Shown here one piece after another: positions 6,020 through 9,117 of a stretch of DNA of 9,117 bases; position 1 is the stretch's first letter, and every line of letters begins with the position of its first letter. Below the pieces are notes generated by a model, which saw only the letters and a list, made by a program, of their open reading frames with translations, had not been told where the DNA came from and did not search any database. The stretch spans positions 1 to 9,117 of the forward strand of contig CAJCBN010000031.1 in assembly GCA_903960645.1 (NCBI GenBank), written 5' to 3'. The position numbers and the translations under genes were made by a program. This DNA is from an uncultured Actinomycetes bacterium. Its GTDB lineage: Bacteria; Actinomycetota; Thermoleophilia; Gaiellales; F1-60-MAGs149.

Positions 6020-7355
6020 GCGAGCCAGCATGCATGACGGTCCGCTCGCGGACCTGTTCCGCGCAACGGACGCTGCGAAGCCGACGGAGCCGCCCCGCGA
6101 GGAGCCCGTCGAGCACACCCAGATGATGGAGACGCCGGCCCCGCCGGTGCAGGCTGCGCCGGCGCCGACGCCCGTCGCCTCGCACATCCAGCCCGTGCCC
6201 GATCCCGTCGACGCCCCCGCCGCTGAGCCGGCGCGCCCCGCTGCGGCCTTTGCCCGCGGTGACATCAAGGGCTCGCCGCTGGCCCGCGAGCTGTCGTCGA
6301 ACGCCTATCTCGCCGTGATCCGCGTCGTCGGTGTCGGTGGTGCCGGCGTCAACGCCGTCGACCGCATGATCGAGGCCGGCATCCGCGACGTCGAGTTCAT
6401 CGCGATCAACACGGACGCCCAGCAGCTGCACGCCTCGGGTGCGCCCAAGCGCATCCACATCGGCGACGAGCTGACCAAGGGCCTCGGTGCCGGCGCACGT
6501 CCCGAGATCGGCCGCGAGGCCGCCGAGGAGTCGGACGAGCAGATTCGTGAGGCCCTGCGCGGCTCCGACCTCGTCTTCATCGCCGCTGGCGAGGGTGGTG
6601 GCACCGGCACGGGTGCCGCGCCCGTCGTCGCCCGCATCGCCCGCGAGCTCGGCGCGCTGACGATCGGCATCGTGACGACCCCGTTCCGCTTTGAGGGCGC
6701 ACAGCGTCGCGCCCAGGCCGACGCCGGCATGGAGATGCTCCAGGCCAACGTCGACACCCTGATCTCGATCCCGAACGACCGCCTCCTGCAGGTGCTCGAT
6801 CGCAGCGTGACGATGGTCGATGCCTTCCACGTGGCTGACGACGTCCTCCGCCAGGGTGTGCAGGGCGTCTGCGATCTGATTACGACGCCCGGCCTGATCA
6901 ACCTCGACTTCGCGGACGTCCGTACGGTCATGCGCGACGCCGGCACCGCCCTGATGGGCATCGGCATGGCGAGCGGTTCGAATCGCGCCAAGGAGGCCGC
7001 GACGCGCGCCGTCGAGTCTCCGCTGGTCGGTCATCAGATGAAGGGCGCCACGGGCATCCTGCTGAGCGTCTCCGGCGGCCCCGATCTGTCGCTGCACGAT
7101 GCGATGGAGATCGCGGAGATCGTCCGCGACGCGGCCGACGAGTCCTGCAACGTGATCTTCGGTGCCACCGTCGACGAGAACCTCGGCGATCAGGTCTGGG
7201 TGACGGTCATTGCCACCGGCTTCGATCGCCCGGCCGGCTCGCGTCCGCTGGAGGCCTCGATGACCGGCGGTGCGGCGATGATTCCCGAGTTCAGCGTGCC
7301 TGCGACCTCGGGGTCGGATGACGCCGACGTCGACGTGCCCGACTTCCTCAAGTAG
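6009..7355 (+). CDS. ftsZ: Cell division protein FtsZ with long N-terminal extension
   Basis: This 448-residue protein contains a complete FtsZ GTPase: VGVGGAGVNAVDRM (107-120), AINTDAQ (132-138), tubulin signature GGGTGTG (196-202), TTPFRFEG (223-230), the T7 catalytic loop NLDFADV (298-304, with Asp300 and Asp303) and AGTALMGIG (311-319). It polymerises with GTP into the division ring. The last residues DVDVPDFLK match the conserved C-terminal peptide that binds partners such as FtsA or SepF. Odd points are about 98 residues before the core, rich in Pro and Ala from about 25 to 80, and a C-terminal linker of only about 35 residues. The GTG at 6009 has a strong Shine-Dalgarno; an ATG at 6030 would shorten it by seven residues only. 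It overlaps parA by 11 nt and is not beside other division genes in the window. Whether it is the sole FtsZ is unknown. Confidence 0.95.
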   Translation: MSNKRASMHDGPLADLFRATDAAKPTEPPREEPVEHTQMMETPAPPVQAAPAPTPVASHIQPVPDPVDAPAAEPARPAAAFARGDIKGSPLARELSSNAYLAVIRVVGVGGAGVNAVDRMIEAGIRDVEFIAINTDAQQLHASGAPKRIHIGDELTKGLGAGARPEIGREAAEESDEQIREALRGSDLVFIAAGEGGGTGTGAAPVVARIARELGALTIGIVTTPFRFEGAQRRAQADAGMEMLQANVDTLISIPNDRLLQVLDRSVTMVDAFHVADDVLRQGVQGVCDLITTPGLINLDFADVRTVMRDAGTALMGIGMASGSNRAKEAATRAVESPLVGHQMKGATGILLSVSGGPDLSLHDAMEIAEIVRDAADESCNVIFGATVDENLGDQVWVTVIATGFDRPAGSRPLEASMTGGAAMIPEFSVPATSGSDDADVDVPDFLK

Positions 7356-7370
7356 CGCTCGCTACTCGAG
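7347..7370. terminator. Candidate bidirectional terminator hairpin between ftsZ and the LON-domain gene
   Basis: AGTAGC (7351-7356) and GCTACT (7361-7366) pair around a GCTC loop. After one A/C mismatch the stem extends with CTC (7347-7349) and GAG (7368-7370). Both stop codons lie inside it: TAG of ftsZ at 7353-7355 and TAG of the LON gene at 7364-7362 on the minus strand. There is no U-tract on either side, so intrinsic termination is uncertain. Confidence 0.45.
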
Positions 7371-8006
7371 GCCGAGTTCGGCGGCCAGCTCCTCCGGCGT
7401 GCGTACGCGGCCGTTGCGGCGCGCGCGCTCCTGCGTCTCGCGGGTCAGCACGAGCCCGCGGCGGATCTCGGTCAGCAGTCCCGTCACGATCTCCAGACGT
7501 CGGGACTCGTCGCGCTCCTCGAGCAGGTCCTGCTTGGCCTCGACGCCGAGGTCGATGCGCGCCACGAGGGCGTACGACAGTCCGGGGCCGGGCTCGGGCG
7601 CATCCGGCGCCTGCTCGGGCAGCTCGGCGATGAGGCGCGTGAACGCCTCCAGCGCCGCCGTCTGAGCGGACTCGGGTGCCTCGGCCGGATCGTCCTCGAC
7701 GGTCGTGACGACGGCGGAGCGGTAGGCGTGCTCGTCGTGGACGCGCTCGAGCCGCACGACCTCGCGCCCCATCGAGACGATGTTCGAGCGGCCGTCGGGA
7801 AAGCGCTCGAGAACGTCGGTGATCTCGGCGGTGCAGCCGGTCTCGCGCAGTCCCTCTTCGTCCTGCAGCACGAGGACGAACGGCTCATCGGCATCGATGC
7901 AGCGATCGAGCAGCTCCTGGTAGCGCGGCTCGAAGATATGGAGCGGCAGCGGCTCGCCGGGAACGAGCACCAGCTCGAGTGGGAAGAGGGGCAGATCGCG
8001 AGGCAT
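7362..8006 (-). CDS. LON substrate-binding-domain protein (no protease domain)
   Basis: This 214-residue protein matches the Lon N-terminal (LAN/LON) domain: LPLFPLELVLVPGEPLPLHI followed by FEPRY and ELLDRCI near the start, then the expected IVSMGREVVRL strand. It lacks the AAA+ ATPase and Ser-Lys protease domains of true Lon, so it is a stand-alone LON-domain protein, a widespread bacterial class of unknown role; substrate or peptide binding is the usual guess. The C-terminal third (about 120-214) is helical and charged. ATG 8006 is chosen because the conserved motif starts at residue 5, and TACGCT lies 6 nt upstream. It is convergent with ftsZ (6-bp gap) and divergent from meaB. Confidence 0.88.
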   Translation of the reverse strand: MPRDLPLFPLELVLVPGEPLPLHIFEPRYQELLDRCIDADEPFVLVLQDEEGLRETGCTAEITDVLERFPDGRSNIVSMGREVVRLERVHDEHAYRSAVVTTVEDDPAEAPESAQTAALEAFTRLIAELPEQAPDAPEPGPGLSYALVARIDLGVEAKQDLLEERDESRRLEIVTGLLTEIRRGLVLTRETQERARRNGRVRTPEELAAELGLE

Positions 8007-8012
8007 CCGCGT

Positions 8013-8018
8013 AGCGTA
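8013..8018 (-). promoter_or_regulatory. Candidate -10 element of the LON-domain gene
   Basis: On the minus strand TACGCT (TANNNT) ends exactly 6 nt before the ATG at 8006. No Shine-Dalgarno is present, implying a leaderless transcript. No convincing -35 is seen. Confidence 0.45.
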
Positions 8019-8056
8019 GAGGCGGTCTGGCGTACGGCGCGGCCATGCCGCATCGC

Positions 8057-8062
8057 TACCGT
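8057..8062 (+). promoter_or_regulatory. Candidate -10 element of the meaB gene
   Basis: TACCGT (TANNNT) ends exactly 6 nt before the ATG at 8069. A rival TACGGC (8033-8038) sits 6 nt before the alternative ATG at 8045 but lacks the final T. The site therefore favours, without proving, the 8069 start. Confidence 0.45.
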
Positions 8063-8068
8063 ATCCCC

Positions 8069-9022
8069 ATGGCCGCTCTGCCCCGAGATCCCGTCGAGCT
8101 CGCTGCGCTCGTGCGCAGCGGTGATCGACGTGCGATTGCCCGCGCGATCTCGCTCGTCGAGGACGAGGCGACCGCTGCCGCAGAGCTGATGCAGGCCCTC
8201 TGGCCGCACGTCGGCGGCGCAGCTGTGGTCGGCATCACGGGGCCACCCGGCGTGGGCAAGTCGACGCTGGTCGGCGCGCTCGTCAGCGAGGTGCGGCGTT
8301 CCGGTCGGACCGTGGGCGTCGTCGCCGTCGATCCCTCCAGCCCCTTCACGCAGGGCGCCGTCCTCGGCGACCGCGTCCGCCTCGTCGAGCACGACACCGA
8401 CGACGGCGTCTTCTTCCGCTCGATGGGCAGCCGTGGACGCCTTGGGGGCGTGGCGGAGGCGACGGCGCTCGCGTCGGCCATCCTCAGTGCCGCCGCGTTC
8501 GACGTGGTGCTGATCGAGACCGTCGGCGCGGGGCAGTCCGACATCCGTATCGCCGACATGGTGGACGTCGTGGTGCTGGCGCTCCAGCCGGGTAGCGGCG
8601 ATTCCGTGCAGGCGATCAAGGCCGGGGTGATGGAGATTCCCGACGTTGTGGCGCTCACGAAGGCAGATCTGCCCGGTGTTGACGTGTTCCGCTCAGAGCT
8701 GCGCCTCGCGCTCGGCATCGACCCGCAGACGGCGCCACGACTCGTCGAGCTGTCGGTCCCGAACGGACAGGGCGTGGGTGAGCTGTGGGGGGCCGTCACG
8801 GTGGTCCTCGACGAGCTCGGGCCGGCCGGTGTCGCCGCGCGGCGCCGGGCCGGAGCGGAGCGGGAGGCGGCGGCCATCGTGGCGGCACGCGCCGGGGCCC
8901 GTGCCCGACTGGCGATCGCCGCCGACCCCGCCGTGCAGGATGCCCTGGAGCGTCTGGTGGCCGGAGAACTCGACCCGCTGGCGCTCGTGCGCTTTCTTGA
9001 GGGGCATACTGCGGACGCATGA
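8069..9022 (+). CDS. meaB: MeaB/ArgK-family GTPase, methylmalonyl-CoA mutase chaperone
   Basis: The 317-residue protein is a G3E-family P-loop GTPase of the MeaB/ArgK type: Walker A GPPGVGKST (58-66), DPSSPFTQGAVLGDRVRL (88-105), FRSMGSRGRLGG (116-127), ETVGAGQSD (150-158) and TKAD (197-200) as the base-recognition motif. MeaB proteins bind methylmalonyl-CoA mutase, gate loading of adenosylcobalamin and protect the enzyme from inactivation. The old ArgK (arginine transport kinase) label for this family is considered mistaken. Start choice: ATG 8069 has TACCGT 6 nt upstream; ATG 8045 would add eight residues (MPHRYRIP) and cannot be excluded. The C-terminal part (about 260-317) is Ala/Arg-rich and helical, as expected for the dimerisation arm. 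It overlaps the next gene by ATGA. No mutase subunit gene is in view. Confidence 0.92.
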   Translation: MAALPRDPVELAALVRSGDRRAIARAISLVEDEATAAAELMQALWPHVGGAAVVGITGPPGVGKSTLVGALVSEVRRSGRTVGVVAVDPSSPFTQGAVLGDRVRLVEHDTDDGVFFRSMGSRGRLGGVAEATALASAILSAAAFDVVLIETVGAGQSDIRIADMVDVVVLALQPGSGDSVQAIKAGVMEIPDVVALTKADLPGVDVFRSELRLALGIDPQTAPRLVELSVPNGQGVGELWGAVTVVLDELGPAGVAARRRAGAEREAAAIVAARAGARARLAIAADPAVQDALERLVAGELDPLALVRFLEGHTADA

Positions 9023-9117
9023 TCGATCTTGACCGCATCCGCGAGGCCGCCGAGCGCATCGGCGATGTCGCCCTCGACACGCCGCTCCTGCACTCGCGCT
9101 TCCTGTCGGACCTGACG
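9019..9117 (+). CDS. Threonine dehydratase (PLP-dependent), N-terminal fragment cut by window
   Basis: Only 33 residues are visible, from ATG 9019 to the right edge, without a stop. The sequence (DLDRIREAAERIGDVALDTP followed by LLHSRFLSDLT) matches the start of threonine ammonia-lyases and related serine/threonine dehydratases, where a helix precedes the TPLxxSxxLS motif. The PLP lysine would lie beyond the window. The enzyme deaminates threonine to 2-oxobutyrate and ammonia. The start overlaps the meaB stop as ATGA, so translation is probably coupled. 2-Oxobutyrate can be oxidised to propionyl-CoA and feed the methylmalonyl-CoA mutase that MeaB protects. Biosynthetic (IlvA) versus catabolic (TdcB-like) type cannot be decided from this fragment; threonine synthase-like relatives or serine racemase are other possibilities. 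Confidence 0.75.
   Translation, partial: MIDLDRIREAAERIGDVALDTPLLHSRFLSDLT

Noticed and set aside
4658..6268. A 536-codon minus-strand open frame spanning nudC, the intergenic gap, parA and the start of ftsZ.
   Set aside because: It has no recognisable domain and is opposite or out of frame with well-supported genes.
6003..7097. A 364-codon minus-strand frame antisense to ftsZ.
   Set aside because: His/Asp/Gly/Arg-rich composition mirrors the ftsZ codons; no motif, and the ftsZ frame is unambiguous.
1..9117. CRISPR arrays, tandem repeats, insertion sequences, phage attachment sites or rRNA/tRNA genes.
   Set aside because: No regularly spaced repeats, transposase-like frames, terminal inverted repeats flanked by duplications, or recognisable structured RNA genes were seen on reading both strands.

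Overview
This is a gene-dense, very GC-rich stretch (about 70% G+C by eye, not counted) carrying ordinary chromosomal genes. The FtsZ core reads like actinobacterial FtsZ (GEGGGTGTG signature, NLDFADV T7 loop) and the ParA resembles actinobacterial orphan ParA proteins (KGGVAKTT). I infer an actinomycetote, perhaps a deep-branching class such as Thermoleophilia; the phylum is fairly secure and the class is a guess. I see no mobile elements, phage genes, CRISPR arrays, rRNA or tRNA.

Layout. 1-1261 (-): an amidohydrolase of the YtcJ type, running off the left edge. 1320-2468 (+): a divergent M24 (Xaa-Pro) peptidase. The 58 bp between them is mostly one inverted repeat with mirrored -10-like hexamers. 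5093-2465 (-): a tightly packed run of NudC-type Nudix hydrolase, degenerate metallo-beta-lactamase-fold protein, DUF2256-DUF3253 protein and acetolactate decarboxylase. It overlaps the M24 gene tail to tail through a shared CTAG. 5183-7355 (+): a two-gene ParA-FtsZ unit. 8006-7362 (-): a LON-domain protein convergent with ftsZ. 8069-9117 (+): a MeaB-type GTPase overlapping the start of a threonine dehydratase cut by the right edge. No gene-free stretch exceeds 90 bp.

How the genes work together. ParA and FtsZ overlap and probably act in cell division or its positioning. They are not beside parB or any other dcw-cluster gene visible here. MeaB and threonine dehydratase fit one route: threonine to 2-oxobutyrate, propionyl-CoA, methylmalonyl-CoA and succinyl-CoA. 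The NudC operon mixes NAD(H)-cap chemistry, a probable zinc-ribbon protein and acetoin formation, with no obvious single pathway.

The most interesting points are (1) the ParA-FtsZ operon, whose FtsZ carries a roughly 98-residue Pro/Ala-rich N-terminal extension; (2) a recurring start architecture in which a TANNNT hexamer lies exactly 6 (once 7) nt before the start codon of five genes, implying leaderless mRNAs, while parA and ftsZ instead have strong Shine-Dalgarno sequences; and (3) the symmetric divergent promoter at 1270-1312.
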